Made by a program: the position numbers and the translations under genes. The notes under the pieces are model-generated. The model searched no databases and was not told where the DNA came from. It worked only from the letters and a program-made list of their open reading frames with translations. Source: Cypionkella sinensis (GTDB lineage Bacteria; Pseudomonadota; Alphaproteobacteria; Rhodobacterales; Rhodobacteraceae). From it: a stretch of 64,000 nucleotides of DNA. Numbering within the stretch: position 1 is the stretch's first letter; each line of letters begins with the position of its first letter. Location: NCBI RefSeq assembly GCF_042646385.1, contig NZ_JBHRTO010000002.1:248001-312000 (forward strand), read 5' to 3'. Below, in pieces: positions 25,468 to 33,130 of this stretch.

Positions 25468-25534
25468 GCCGCCCCGGACTTGATCCGGGGCCTCTTGGCA
25501 GCAACCGGAGGCCCCGGATCAAGTCCGGGGCGGC
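25468..25534. repeat. 27-bp perfect inverted repeat (CCCCGGACTTGATCCGGGG type)
   Basis: The arm at 25468-25494 and its exact complement at 25508-25534 flank a 13-base loop. The core CCCCGGACTTGATCCGGGG is itself nearly palindromic and is, from memory, a common intergenic repeat in several alphaproteobacteria. It lies between the convergent flavin-reductase and DUF1127-like genes and may also serve as a terminator. Confidence 0.85.
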
Positions 25535-25546
25535 TGGGCTGCGGTA

Positions 25547-25774
25547 TCAGAGGTGCGGCTTGCTGCGCGGCGGGGGCAAATCGGGCAGGCCGATGTCGCG
25601 CCGCAGATGATCCGACAGCATCATCGCTGGCGGAGGTTTCGCGCGTCTTTGCTTTGCTGGACGTTGCCGCAGCGCCTTCAGCAGCGCCAGCAGGGTGGCC
25701 AGCGGGCCATGCTCGGCGATCAGTTGTTGCAGGGTCGGCAGCAGGGCAGATTTCGGAATCGGGGTCGCGTTCAT
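25547..25774 (-). CDS. DUF1127-like small protein
   Basis: The 75-residue product ends with MMLSDHLRRDIGLPDLPPP, resembling the DUF1127/YjiS motif (LSDRxLRDIGL), preceded by a basic RQRPAKQRRAKPPP stretch. Short DUF1127 proteins in Rhodobacter and Agrobacterium have been tied to RNA turnover and stress responses. The N-terminal half here (LLPTLQQLIAEHGPLATLLALLKAL) is longer than in the minimal family. The ATG at 25774 has GGAG 8 bases upstream. Confidence 0.65.
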   Translation of the reverse strand: MNATPIPKSALLPTLQQLIAEHGPLATLLALLKALRQRPAKQRRAKPPPAMMLSDHLRRDIGLPDLPPPRSKPHL

Positions 25775-26227
25775 GTGCATATCTCCAGCCGCAACGCGGA
25801 CTGGTCCTTTGCTGATGTTGAGGTGGGGCCAAAGGCGCCAAAAATGCGCGGGCGGCTGGTGCGGTGGGAAGATCTCAGGTCTGCGGCTTGTCAGGTCTGA
25901 GAAGGATCAAGCCTTGGGCTTGGGATGCGGGGCGCAAAAGGCAGCGGGCTTAGCCGCGATACCATAGGCCAGTGCATCGCACGCCAACAGACGAAGCGGA
26001 AGCGCTTGCAAAATTGAACATCTGACGCCTCCCTTTCCTGTGCGTGGTGCGGTGCTTATGGCACGGGTTTTTGGGCTTGCAATACGCGAATACTTTGGCG
26101 GGCGCGATGGGTGAGGCGGTGTTGCCGTGGCGTCACAACGGATTTCTGCTGGCCAAGCGCCGGGGCGCTGCCCCGGACCCCGGGATATTTAACGACAGAT
26201 GAAACGTTTTAGATAAATTTTATGGGG
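25775..26227. other. 453-base intergenic region, no gene seen
   Basis: This gap between the DUF1127-like gene (its upstream region, minus) and the tadA stop holds no convincing frame or tRNA. Visible content is a short CTTGGGCTTGGG repeat near 25912 and, at its right end, a single GGATATTT...AGATGAA element (26172-26202) followed by an A/T-rich tract. Some of it must be the promoter of the DUF1127-like gene; an unrecognised small RNA cannot be excluded. Confidence 0.4.
26172..26202 (+). repeat. GGATATTT...AGATGAA intergenic element, single copy
   Basis: CCCCGGACCCCGGGATATTT is followed by AACGACAGATGAA, 25 bases beyond the tadA stop and antisense to tadA. It shares the CCCCGGACCCCGG lead with the copy at 7622 and the GATATTT...CAGATGAAA ending with the copy at 45051. 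Confidence 0.6.
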
Positions 26228-26671
26228 TTAGCGCCGATCCGCGAAGAAGGTTTTCAGCAGGGCTTCGGCCTCGGCGGCGTTGATGCCGTCGTAGATTTCG
26301 GGGGTGTGGTGGCATTGCGGATGGCTGAACACCCGTGCGCCGTGCAGCGTGCCACCCGATTTCGGGTCTGCCGCACCGTAATACAGCCGGGCGATGCGGG
26401 CGGCGGCGATGGTGCCTGCGCAGATCGGGCAAGGCTCGAGCGTCACATACAGATCGTATCCGGGCAGCCGTTCCGACCCGGCAATCTGGCAAGCAGCGCG
26501 GATCGCCAGTACCTCGGCATGGGCGGTGGGGTCAGACAATTCGCGTGTGCGGTTGCCAGCAGCGGCGATGATCGCGCCATCCTTCACCACCACCGCGCCA
26601 ATCGGCACCTCGCCCCGCGCGCCTGCCATCCGCGCCTGATCTAGGGCGGCGTCCATGAAGGTTTTGAACAC
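26228..26671 (-). CDS. tadA: tRNA adenosine(34) deaminase TadA
   Basis: TadA deaminates A34 to inosine in tRNA-Arg(ACG). The 147-residue product has the zinc-deaminase signature: TAHAEVLAIRAA (His ligand and catalytic Glu) and LEPCPICAGTIAAARIARLYYG (two Cys ligands). A typical C-terminal helix follows (GINAAEAEALLKTFFADRR). The start may be GTG 26671 (AAGGGGG lies 5 bases upstream) or ATG 26656. It is divergent from rluB with 99 bases between, a common pairing of tRNA and rRNA modification genes in this group. Confidence 0.93.
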   Translation of the reverse strand: MFKTFMDAALDQARMAGARGEVPIGAVVVKDGAIIAAAGNRTRELSDPTAHAEVLAIRAACQIAGSERLPGYDLYVTLEPCPICAGTIAAARIARLYYGAADPKSGGTLHGARVFSHPQCHHTPEIYDGINAAEAEALLKTFFADRR

Positions 26672-26770
26672 CGCAGCCCCCTTGGCGCTTGCCGCTTGGC
26701 GGTTGAGAGATTAGTTTGGCCACATCGCCCGCGATGATCGCGCGCAATGCCCGTTGAAGGATAAAAGAAC

Positions 26771-27955
26771 ATGGCCGAGAATACAAATCCCCCGAAAATC
26801 GCGAAGGTCGCCGGTCCGAAGCTGGAAGGCACCGACGGCAAGGCAACCCCGCGCAAGGCAGCCGTGGCAGCCAAGCCTGCGGCGGGCACGCCAGAAGGCG
26901 ACCGGATTGCCAAGGTTTTGTCGCGCGCAGGCGTTGCCTCGCGCCGCGAGGCCGAGCGGATGATCGAACTCGGCGAAGTCTCGGTCAACGGCAAGGTCAT
27001 CACCTCACCCGCGCTGAATGTGACGGCGCAAGACAAGATCACCGTGCGCGGCACCCTGATTGGCGAGCCGGAACAGGCGCGGCTGTGGCTGTATTACAAA
27101 CCCGACGGCCTTGTGACCTCGGAAAGCGACGAGAAGGGCCGCGACACGGTGTTCGCCAACCTGCCGCCGGAACTGCCGCGCGTGATGTCGGTGGGGCGGC
27201 TGGATTTGAACTCGGAAGGCCTGCTGCTGCTGACCAATGACGGCGCGCTCAAGCGGCGGCTGGAACTGCCCTCAACCGGCTGGCTGCGCAAGTATCGCGT
27301 GCGGGTGAACGGCAACCCGATGGACCCGGATCTGGAGCCACTGCGCAAAGGTATCGTGGTGGACGGCGAGCGGTTTCAGCCGATGATCGTGGTGATTGAC
27401 CGGATTCAGGGCGCGAATGCCTGGCTGACCGTGGGCCTGCGCGAAGGCAAGAACCGCGAAATCCGCCGCGCGATGGCCGCGATCAACCTCACCGTGAACC
27501 GCTTGATCCGCATCAGCTATGGCCCGTTCCGCCTGAACGATCTGCAACCCGGCGAGGTGGAAGAGGTCAAGGGCAAGGTGCTGCGCGATCAGTTGGGCCA
27601 AGGGGCAACAGTTGATGAAGACGCCCCCAAGCGCACCCGCGCGCCCCGCCCTGCCAGCCGCACCACCACCGGCAAGGCCGAGGGTGCTGCATCCGGCAAA
27701 CGCTTGAAATCGGGCGAGGGGCTGAAGCAGTTGTCAGACGCCTGGGGCGAGGCCACCAAGCCGCGCCGATTTGGCACCGCCGCCGCCAAGGCCGATGCGC
27801 CCACTGACAAGCCGCGCAGCTTTGGCACGGCGGCGAAAAAGGCTGAAACCGCCGCCCCCCGCCCTGCAAAACCGCCTGCCAAACGCCCCACCGCAACGCG
27901 TGGCGCCACCACCGGGCCAAAGCCTGCAGGCGGGCGGCCAAAACGCGGCGCATAA
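26771..27955 (+). CDS. rluB: 23S rRNA pseudouridine synthase RluB
   Basis: RluB makes pseudouridine 2605 in 23S rRNA. After a basic N-terminal extension (1-40) comes an S4 domain (GDRIAKVLSRAGVASRREAERMIELG, about 42-105). The synthase domain contains MSVGRLDLNSEGLLLLTNDG with the catalytic Asp, then the RKYRVRV block and GLREGKNREIRRAMAAINLTVNRLIRISYGPF. The ~110-residue C-terminal tail is low-complexity, rich in Lys/Ala/Pro/Arg, with repeats of the form KPRxFGTAAxKA. Such tails are usual in alphaproteobacterial RluB and may bind RNA. RluB rather than RluE/F is chosen from the S4 domain and motif set. Confidence 0.93.
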   Translation: MAENTNPPKIAKVAGPKLEGTDGKATPRKAAVAAKPAAGTPEGDRIAKVLSRAGVASRREAERMIELGEVSVNGKVITSPALNVTAQDKITVRGTLIGEPEQARLWLYYKPDGLVTSESDEKGRDTVFANLPPELPRVMSVGRLDLNSEGLLLLTNDGALKRRLELPSTGWLRKYRVRVNGNPMDPDLEPLRKGIVVDGERFQPMIVVIDRIQGANAWLTVGLREGKNREIRRAMAAINLTVNRLIRISYGPFRLNDLQPGEVEEVKGKVLRDQLGQGATVDEDAPKRTRAPRPASRTTTGKAEGAASGKRLKSGEGLKQLSDAWGEATKPRRFGTAAAKADAPTDKPRSFGTAAKKAETAAPRPAKPPAKRPTATRGATTGPKPAGGRPKRGA

Positions 27956-28044
27956 GTGCTACAATTCCCCGCTTTTGCCCTCTGGCACGACGGGGCGGCT
28001 GTGCCTATAGTCTAGGGGTGCGCGTTGTGCGACATGGAGGCGTG

Positions 28045-28131
28045 ATGTCTGCCAAGGGTTTGGAATCGGGCGCGTTTATGCTGCTGCTGGCGTTGATGGT
28101 CTATGTGGCCATCATCGGCGCGCAGGGCTGA
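28045..28131 (+). CDS. 28-residue single-pass membrane peptide at the head of the XpaC-TelA cluster
   Basis: ATG at 28045 is preceded by GGAGG with 4-base spacing. The frame encodes MSAKGLESGAF followed by one hydrophobic helix (MLLLALMVYVAIIGA) and stops at 28129-28131. Eleven bases later the XpaC-like gene starts. The strong ribosome site, the helix and the tight link to the next gene support a real small protein or a translated leader peptide. It is too short to compare by eye with known families. Confidence 0.6.
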   Translation: MSAKGLESGAFMLLLALMVYVAIIGAQG

Positions 28132-28141
28132 GGGCGCGAGG

Positions 28142-29014
28142 ATGGCAGAGCGGTTTGGCGGCAAATACTCGCCGCAGAATTCCAGAACCGAAGGCGCAGC
28201 GGGCATCGCCCCTGTGCCGGGGATGCCTGCGCGGTCCAAGGCGGTGGGCCGTTCCCGTGCGCTGTTCCTGCCGCCCTTCCTGTTCGCAGCACTTGCCTTC
28301 AAGGGCGAGCCGCGCAGCCTGATCATGGGGTTGGCGGCTTGCGGCATCCTGCTGCTTGCGGCTTGGCTGACCCAGCAAGGGGCCGTCGCGCAAGACGCCT
28401 ATGATGCGCGCAAAGTGGCGCGGCGTCCGGCCATCCCGCGCAAGGCGTTCGGGGCGGTGCTGATGTGCGTTGGCCTCTGCGTGGGGGCCTTGGTGGCGCA
28501 ACCGCCGCTTTACGCGATCTTGTTGGGCCTTGCTGGCCTCATCCTGCATGTCGGCGCGTTCGGGCTGGACCCGATGCGCGACAAGGGGATGGAGGGCGTT
28601 GACAGCTTTCAGGTCGAACGCGTCGCCCGTGCCGTGGACGAGGCCGAGGGCCTGCTCGCCAGCATGAAAGACGCGATCCTGCGTGCCCGCGACAGCGGGC
28701 TAGAGGCCCGCGTGGCAAAGTTTTCCGGCGTCGCGCGCGGTCTGTTCCGCTCGATCGAAAGTGATCCGGGTGATCTGACGGCGGCGCGCAAGTATCTGTC
28801 GGTTTACCTCATGGGCGCGCGCGACGCGACGGTGAAATTCGCCGACGCCTATGCACAGGGCCGCGATCCGAAAATCCGCGCCGATTATGAAACCCTGCTG
28901 GGCGAGTTGGAAACCACCTTTGCCGCCCGCACTCAAAGCCTGCTGCAAGGCGATCACACCGATCTGGATGTTGAAATCCAAGTGCTGCGTGATCGCTTGA
29001 AGCTGGAAACCTGA
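28142..29014 (+). CDS. XpaC-like (5-bromo-4-chloroindolyl phosphate hydrolysis family) membrane protein
   Basis: The 290-residue product has a charged N-terminus and two pairs of hydrophobic segments (about 40-75 and 100-135). A soluble C-terminal half follows, of helical type: VARAVDEAEGLLASMKDAI, FRSIESDPGDLTAARKYLSVYLMGARDATVKFADAY and LLGELETTFAARTQSLLQGDHTDLDVEIQVLRDRLKLE. This C-terminal pattern, the GDHTDLDVEIQVLRDRL ending and the following telA gene identify the XpaC family, which is habitually linked to TelA. The family name comes from a Bacillus phenotype and does not prove hydrolase activity. The start at 28142 follows GCGCGAGG. Confidence 0.75.
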   Translation: MAERFGGKYSPQNSRTEGAAGIAPVPGMPARSKAVGRSRALFLPPFLFAALAFKGEPRSLIMGLAACGILLLAAWLTQQGAVAQDAYDARKVARRPAIPRKAFGAVLMCVGLCVGALVAQPPLYAILLGLAGLILHVGAFGLDPMRDKGMEGVDSFQVERVARAVDEAEGLLASMKDAILRARDSGLEARVAKFSGVARGLFRSIESDPGDLTAARKYLSVYLMGARDATVKFADAYAQGRDPKIRADYETLLGELETTFAARTQSLLQGDHTDLDVEIQVLRDRLKLET

Positions 29015-29061
29015 TTTTCCGCAATCCGCCCTGCTGCCGGGCTTTTGAACGAGTGAGAACC

Positions 29062-30246
29062 ATGACCGAAGATATCCGCGCCGCTGCCGCCACCTCCCTC
29101 GCCGAAGTTGAAAAGGTGACGGCGGTCATCCTGCCAGAACCGGGCACCGCGATTGTGCCGCTGGAAACCGCCCCTGCCCCGGTGGCCGAGGATATCCGCA
29201 AACGGATGGCGGAACTGGATATGACCAACACCCAGTCGATCATCTCGTTCGGCTCTGGCGCGCAGGCCGAATTGCAGGTGATCAGCCAGGAAATGCTGCA
29301 GGGCGTGAAGAACAAGGATGTTGGCCCGGCTGGGGATTCCTTGCGCGAAATCGTCACCACCATTCGCGGCTTTTCCGGTGAAGAGCTGGATGTGAACCGC
29401 AAGCAAAGCTGGTGGGAATGGCTGACCGGCCACGCCGCCCCCTTGGCCGAATTTGTCGCCCGCTACGAACAGGTGCAGACCCAGATCGACAAGATCACCG
29501 AAAACCTGCTGACGCACGAAACCACTTTGCTGAAAGATATCAAATCCTTGGATATCCTCTACGGCAAGACCTTGACGTTTTACAACGAACTCGGCCTCTA
29601 CATCGCCGCAGGTGAGGCCAAGCTGAAAGAATTGGATGCAAAAGACATTCCGGCCCGCGAGGCCGCGGTAAAGGCGGCACCCGAAGCCGATCAGATGCTG
29701 AAGGCGCAGGAACTGCGCGATCTGCGCGCCGCCCGCGATGATCTGGAACGCCGGGTCTATGATCTGAAGCTGACGCGTCAGGTGACGATGCAATCGCTGC
29801 CCTCGATCCGGCTGGTGCAGGAAAACGACAAGTCCTTGGTCGGCAAGATCAATTCCACCCTGATGAACACCGTGCCGCTGTGGGAAACCCAGCTTGCGCA
29901 GGCGGTCACGATCCAGCGCAGCAAAGAGGCCGCCGAGGCGATCAAGGATGCCAATGATCTGACCAATGAATTGCTCACCGCCAACGCCAACAATCTGCAA
30001 GAAGCCAACAAGATCGTGCGCACCGAGATGGAGCGTGGCGTGTTTGATATCGAGGCTGTGCAAAAGGCCAATGCCACGCTGGTCGCCACGATCGAGGAAA
30101 GCCTTGCGATTGCCGATGAAGGCAAGGCCCGCCGCGCCGCGGCCGAAGTGGAACTGGTGAAGATGGAAGGCGAGTTGCGCGACACGCTGGCGTCGGCCCG
30201 CGCCCGCAACACCGCCAGCGGTGCCAACATCGGCAGCGCAGTCTGA
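29062..30246 (+). CDS. TelA/KlaA family (toxic anion resistance) protein
   Basis: The 394-residue product is mostly alpha-helical and coiled-coil-like, and matches TelA: ISFGSGAQAELQVISQEMLQGVKNKDVGPAGDSLREIV near residue 55 and WWEWLTGHAAPLAEFVARYEQVQTQIDKITENLLTHE. LLKDIKSLDILYGKTLTFYNELGLYIAAGE, MQSLPSIRLVQENDKSLVGKINSTLMNTVPLWE and the Asn-rich LTANANNLQEANKIV follow. TelA proteins were named from tellurite resistance on RK2 (klaA) and are now seen in membrane-stress and antibiotic-tolerance contexts. It has no transmembrane segment and is probably a cytoplasmic, membrane-associated filament-like protein. The start at 29062 is chosen over GTG 29053. The next gene starts 2 bases after its stop. 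Confidence 0.9.
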   Translation: MTEDIRAAAATSLAEVEKVTAVILPEPGTAIVPLETAPAPVAEDIRKRMAELDMTNTQSIISFGSGAQAELQVISQEMLQGVKNKDVGPAGDSLREIVTTIRGFSGEELDVNRKQSWWEWLTGHAAPLAEFVARYEQVQTQIDKITENLLTHETTLLKDIKSLDILYGKTLTFYNELGLYIAAGEAKLKELDAKDIPAREAAVKAAPEADQMLKAQELRDLRAARDDLERRVYDLKLTRQVTMQSLPSIRLVQENDKSLVGKINSTLMNTVPLWETQLAQAVTIQRSKEAAEAIKDANDLTNELLTANANNLQEANKIVRTEMERGVFDIEAVQKANATLVATIEESLAIADEGKARRAAAEVELVKMEGELRDTLASARARNTASGANIGSAV

Positions 30247-30248
30247 TC

Positions 30249-31208
30249 ATGGTGCAGGCACGGCCCTTGGGACGAAAACGCGCAGGCGGCCTGTTGGCCG
30301 CGCTGGCGCTGATGGGCTGTGCCGAGGCTCCGCTGCCGCAGGTGAAACCTGCGCCGCGCCCGGTGGTGATGGCAGAGCCTGCGCCCGTCGTCGCTCCCGA
30401 AACCCCCGCCAGCGCCGCCGCGCGCGCCTATTACGCCGAGGTGCAGCGCGGTTTGCTGGGCCAAGGGCTTTTGCGCACCGACGGCGGCGGGCCAGACACG
30501 CCCTACACCGACCGGATGCTGGCGGATAACTTCATCCGCGTGGCGCTCTATGATGAATACGACCGCTCGGCCACCAGCACGGTGCAACGCCAAACGACTT
30601 CGGCCCTGCGCCGCTGGCAGCAGCCGGTGCGCGTGGGCCTGCGCTTTGGCGATTCCGTGTCCGAGCAGACGCGGGCTACCGATACGGCGCGGGTCGGCTC
30701 TTATCTGCAACGCTTGCAGGGGCTGACGGGCCACCCGATCCGGCTGGACGACAACCGCCCGAACTTCTGGGTCTATATCGTGTCGGAAGATGAACGCGCA
30801 GCGCTTGGCCCCGTGCTGCGCGCCGCCATGCCCAGCCTGACCGCGAACGATGTCAGCGGCATCACTGCCATGCAACGCTCAACCTATTGCATCGTTTATG
30901 CGCAATCGGCGGGCTCGTCGGGCGTCTATACCGGGGCCTTCGCGGTGATCCGCGCCGAACATCCCGACCTGTTGCGCCTGTCCTGCATCCACGAGGAAAT
31001 CGCCCAAGGCCTTGGCCTGCCCAACGACAGCCCCAAGGCCCGCCCCTCGATCTTCAACGATGATGAGGAATTCGCGCTGCTGACCACGCAGGATGAGATG
31101 ATGCTGCGTATCCTCTATAACCCCGCGCTCCGCCCCGGCATGACCGAACCCGAAGCGCGCCCGATTGTGGAAACCCTTGCCCGTCGTCTGATGGGCGGGG
31201 AAAGCTGA
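30249..31208 (+). CDS. DUF2927 lipoprotein
   Basis: The N-terminus (MVQARPLGRKRAGGLLAALALMGCAEA) is a lipoprotein signal with lipobox LMGC at about residues 21-24, followed by a Pro/Ala-rich linker. The main domain (about 70-315) fits DUF2927: TSALRRWQQPVRVGLRFGDSV, NFWVYIVSEDE and STYCIVYAQ. LSCIHEEIAQGLGLPNDSP has an HEE motif that recalls a metalloprotease helix but lacks a clear second His. The product should sit in the outer membrane or periplasm, which extends the cluster across the envelope. It is translationally close to telA (2-base gap) and to the next gene (4-base gap). Confidence 0.75.
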   Translation: MVQARPLGRKRAGGLLAALALMGCAEAPLPQVKPAPRPVVMAEPAPVVAPETPASAAARAYYAEVQRGLLGQGLLRTDGGGPDTPYTDRMLADNFIRVALYDEYDRSATSTVQRQTTSALRRWQQPVRVGLRFGDSVSEQTRATDTARVGSYLQRLQGLTGHPIRLDDNRPNFWVYIVSEDERAALGPVLRAAMPSLTANDVSGITAMQRSTYCIVYAQSAGSSGVYTGAFAVIRAEHPDLLRLSCIHEEIAQGLGLPNDSPKARPSIFNDDEEFALLTTQDEMMLRILYNPALRPGMTEPEARPIVETLARRLMGGES

Positions 31209-31212
31209 CTCT

Positions 31213-31881
31213 ATGCCGGATATTTTCAAGCCCGAGACTTTTGATTTCTTCGCCAGATTTTTTCTTGCAGGTTTCATCCTGGCCTCAGTGCGCGCGCGCT
31301 ATGTTATTGGAGAGAAACCTGCCCCCGGTGACGTGATCTATGAAGCGATCATACTCAGCCTGCTGAATCAACTCGTATTTCAAGCCCTAGCAGCGATCAT
31401 AAGTTGGTCTGTTCCAACTGTGATCACAAATCCATTCGCGGCGTGGCTTTTCCGCATTGGCGATCATTTCGCTTTTCAACTGGAAACGTTGTTGCTGCCT
31501 GCGGCGCTCGGCTTGCTTTCCGGCCTTGTCCTAAGGGCAGGTTGGAACACCCCTATCCTGACTCGCCTCGCAATGCCGATCATCCACCCAACAATGCGCG
31601 CTTATGATTACGCTTTTGGAGACATCACGACCGACCGCTTCGTAATCGTAACTTATAGCGATGGCACCATTATCTATGGATATTATGGCGCAAACTCATT
31701 GGCATCGTCGGCCCCAGACCGTGGCGACATATACATTGAGCGCCTATATGATTTGGCAGATGGCGTATGGGTGCCAACTGAGCCGCCAAAGTCGGCCCTG
31801 TTGCTGCTCAAGGATTTGCGCTCGATAGAATTCATCGACCCTCAAAGGGAAACTCAAAATGGCACCGAAACTGCTGAATGA
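31213..31881 (+). CDS. DUF6338-like membrane protein
   Basis: The 222-residue product has three hydrophobic stretches (about 12-28, 45-68 and 92-108). A cytoplasmic domain follows, TDRFVIVTYSDGTIIYGYYGANSLASSAPDRGDIYIERLYD, resembling DUF6338 (dG-x-x-x-G-x-y-x-x-x-S-x-a-S-x-x-p-x-x-x-D-i-Y-x-E). DUF6338 proteins are widespread and uncharacterised, often in accessory regions. Codon use and base composition are visibly more AT-rich than the genes on both sides, so this gene and the small one overlapping its end look like a later insertion into the XpaC-TelA cluster. The start is 4 bases after the previous stop. Confidence 0.65.
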   Translation: MPDIFKPETFDFFARFFLAGFILASVRARYVIGEKPAPGDVIYEAIILSLLNQLVFQALAAIISWSVPTVITNPFAAWLFRIGDHFAFQLETLLLPAALGLLSGLVLRAGWNTPILTRLAMPIIHPTMRAYDYAFGDITTDRFVIVTYSDGTIIYGYYGANSLASSAPDRGDIYIERLYDLADGVWVPTEPPKSALLLLKDLRSIEFIDPQRETQNGTETAE

Positions 31882-32032
31882 AGGCTATAAACCGACCCCG
31901 TATTCAAAAGGTGAATCGTCATTGGCGGAACGTGGCTACCAGCCCACTGCAAGCGGTCGGCCCGCCTCACCTACACCACCTCCGCCACCCAAAAACACCA
32001 GTAGTTCAGTTGTAAGACCCAAGGAGCAGTAA
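31859..32032 (+). CDS. 57-residue proline-rich protein overlapping the DUF6338-like gene
   Basis: ATG at 31859, preceded by AAAGGGA, opens a frame that overlaps the last 23 bases of the upstream gene in another register and stops at 32030-32032, 3 bases before the SPFH gene. The product has two copies of a GYxPT motif (EGYKPTPYSKG and RGYQPTASGRP), then a Pro run and a Ser/Val tail. There is no signal or helix. Translational coupling and the internal repeat argue for a real gene, perhaps a partner of the DUF6338-like protein; the function is unknown. Confidence 0.55.
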   Translation: MAPKLLNEGYKPTPYSKGESSLAERGYQPTASGRPASPTPPPPPKNTSSSVVRPKEQ

Positions 32033-32035
32033 GTC

Positions 32036-33124
32036 ATGGTTTTCGGATTTCTGAAGGGCGAGTTCATCGACGTCATCACTTGGCTGGATGACACCCGCGA
32101 CACGATGGTCTGGCGGTTCGAACGCCACGGCAATGCGATCAAATACGGCGCCAAGCTGACGGTGCGCGAAGGCCAAGCGGCGGTGTTCGTGCACGAAGGC
32201 CAGTTGGCCGATGTGTTCGGCCCCGGCATGTATATGCTGGAAACCAACAACATGCCGATCATGACCACGCTGCAAAACTGGGATCATGGTTTCGACAGCC
32301 CGTTCAAATCCGAAATCTATTTCATCAACACCACCCGGTTCAACGATCAGAAATGGGGCACCAAGAACCCGATCATGTGCCGCGACCCCGAGTTCGGCCC
32401 AGTTCGCCTGCGCGCCTTTGGCACCTATTCGATGCGCGTGGCCGATCCATCGGTGTTCCTGCGCGAAATCGTCGGCACCGATGGCGAGTTCACCTCGGAT
32501 GAGATCAGCAACCAGATCCGCAACGTGATCTTGCAAGAGGTCAGCCAAGTGCTGGCCAAATCCGGCATCCCGGTGCTGGACATGGCCGCCAATACCGCCG
32601 ATCTGGGCAAGCTGGTCGCCACCGCGATTGCGCCAAAGATTGCCGAATACGGCCTGGCGATCCCGGAATTCTACATCGAAAACATCAGCCTGCCGGAAGA
32701 GGTGGAAAAGGTGCTGGATAAACGCACCTCGATGGGCGTCGCGGGCGATCTGAACAAATACATGCAGTTCAACGCCGCCGAAGGCATGGCGCAACCGAAC
32801 AGCGGCGTCGGCGCGATGGTCGGTGCCGGAATGGCCGCAGGCATGGGAATGAACATGGCCAGCGGCGCTGGTCCCTGGGGTGCCGTTCCCGCGGCAGCAG
32901 CCCCGCCGCCACCACCGCCCGCCGCCAAGGTCTGGCACGTGGCCGAGAATGGCGCGACCAAAGGCCCGTTCTCTGAATCCGACCTTGCCAGCATGGCAGC
33001 CTCGGGCACCCTGTCGCGCACCAGCCAAGTCTGGACCGCCGGTCAGGATGGCTGGAAAGCCGCGAACGACACCGAGCTGGCAAAACTGTTCGCGATGGTG
33101 CCACCACCACCCCCGGCAGGCTGA
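32036..33124 (+). CDS. SPFH-domain protein with C-terminal GYF_2 domain (YdjI-like)
   Basis: The 362-residue product begins with an SPFH/Band-7-type domain of the YdjI class (about 15-250): GAKLTVREGQAAVFVHEGQLADVFGPGMYML, FGTYSMRVADPSVFLREIVG and GLAIPEFYIENISLPEEVEKVLDKR. A Gly/Met/Ala-rich linker and a Pro run follow (about 255-300). A GYF_2/DUF4339 module comes last (VWHVAENGATKGPFSESDL, ASGTLSRTSQVW, GQDGWKAA, 302-356). There is no transmembrane helix, as in YdjI. In Bacillus, YdjI works with YdjG and YdjH to recruit PspA to the membrane. It lies 3 bases after the small gene and 6 before the zinc-ribbon gene. Confidence 0.88.
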   Translation: MVFGFLKGEFIDVITWLDDTRDTMVWRFERHGNAIKYGAKLTVREGQAAVFVHEGQLADVFGPGMYMLETNNMPIMTTLQNWDHGFDSPFKSEIYFINTTRFNDQKWGTKNPIMCRDPEFGPVRLRAFGTYSMRVADPSVFLREIVGTDGEFTSDEISNQIRNVILQEVSQVLAKSGIPVLDMAANTADLGKLVATAIAPKIAEYGLAIPEFYIENISLPEEVEKVLDKRTSMGVAGDLNKYMQFNAAEGMAQPNSGVGAMVGAGMAAGMGMNMASGAGPWGAVPAAAAPPPPPPAAKVWHVAENGATKGPFSESDLASMAASGTLSRTSQVWTAGQDGWKAANDTELAKLFAMVPPPPPAG

Positions 33125-33130
33125 CGCATC

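Noticed and set aside
25775..26227. Hidden tRNA or small gene in the 453-base gap
   Set aside because: No cloverleaf, no ribosome site with a sensible frame; only the short repeat element is visible.
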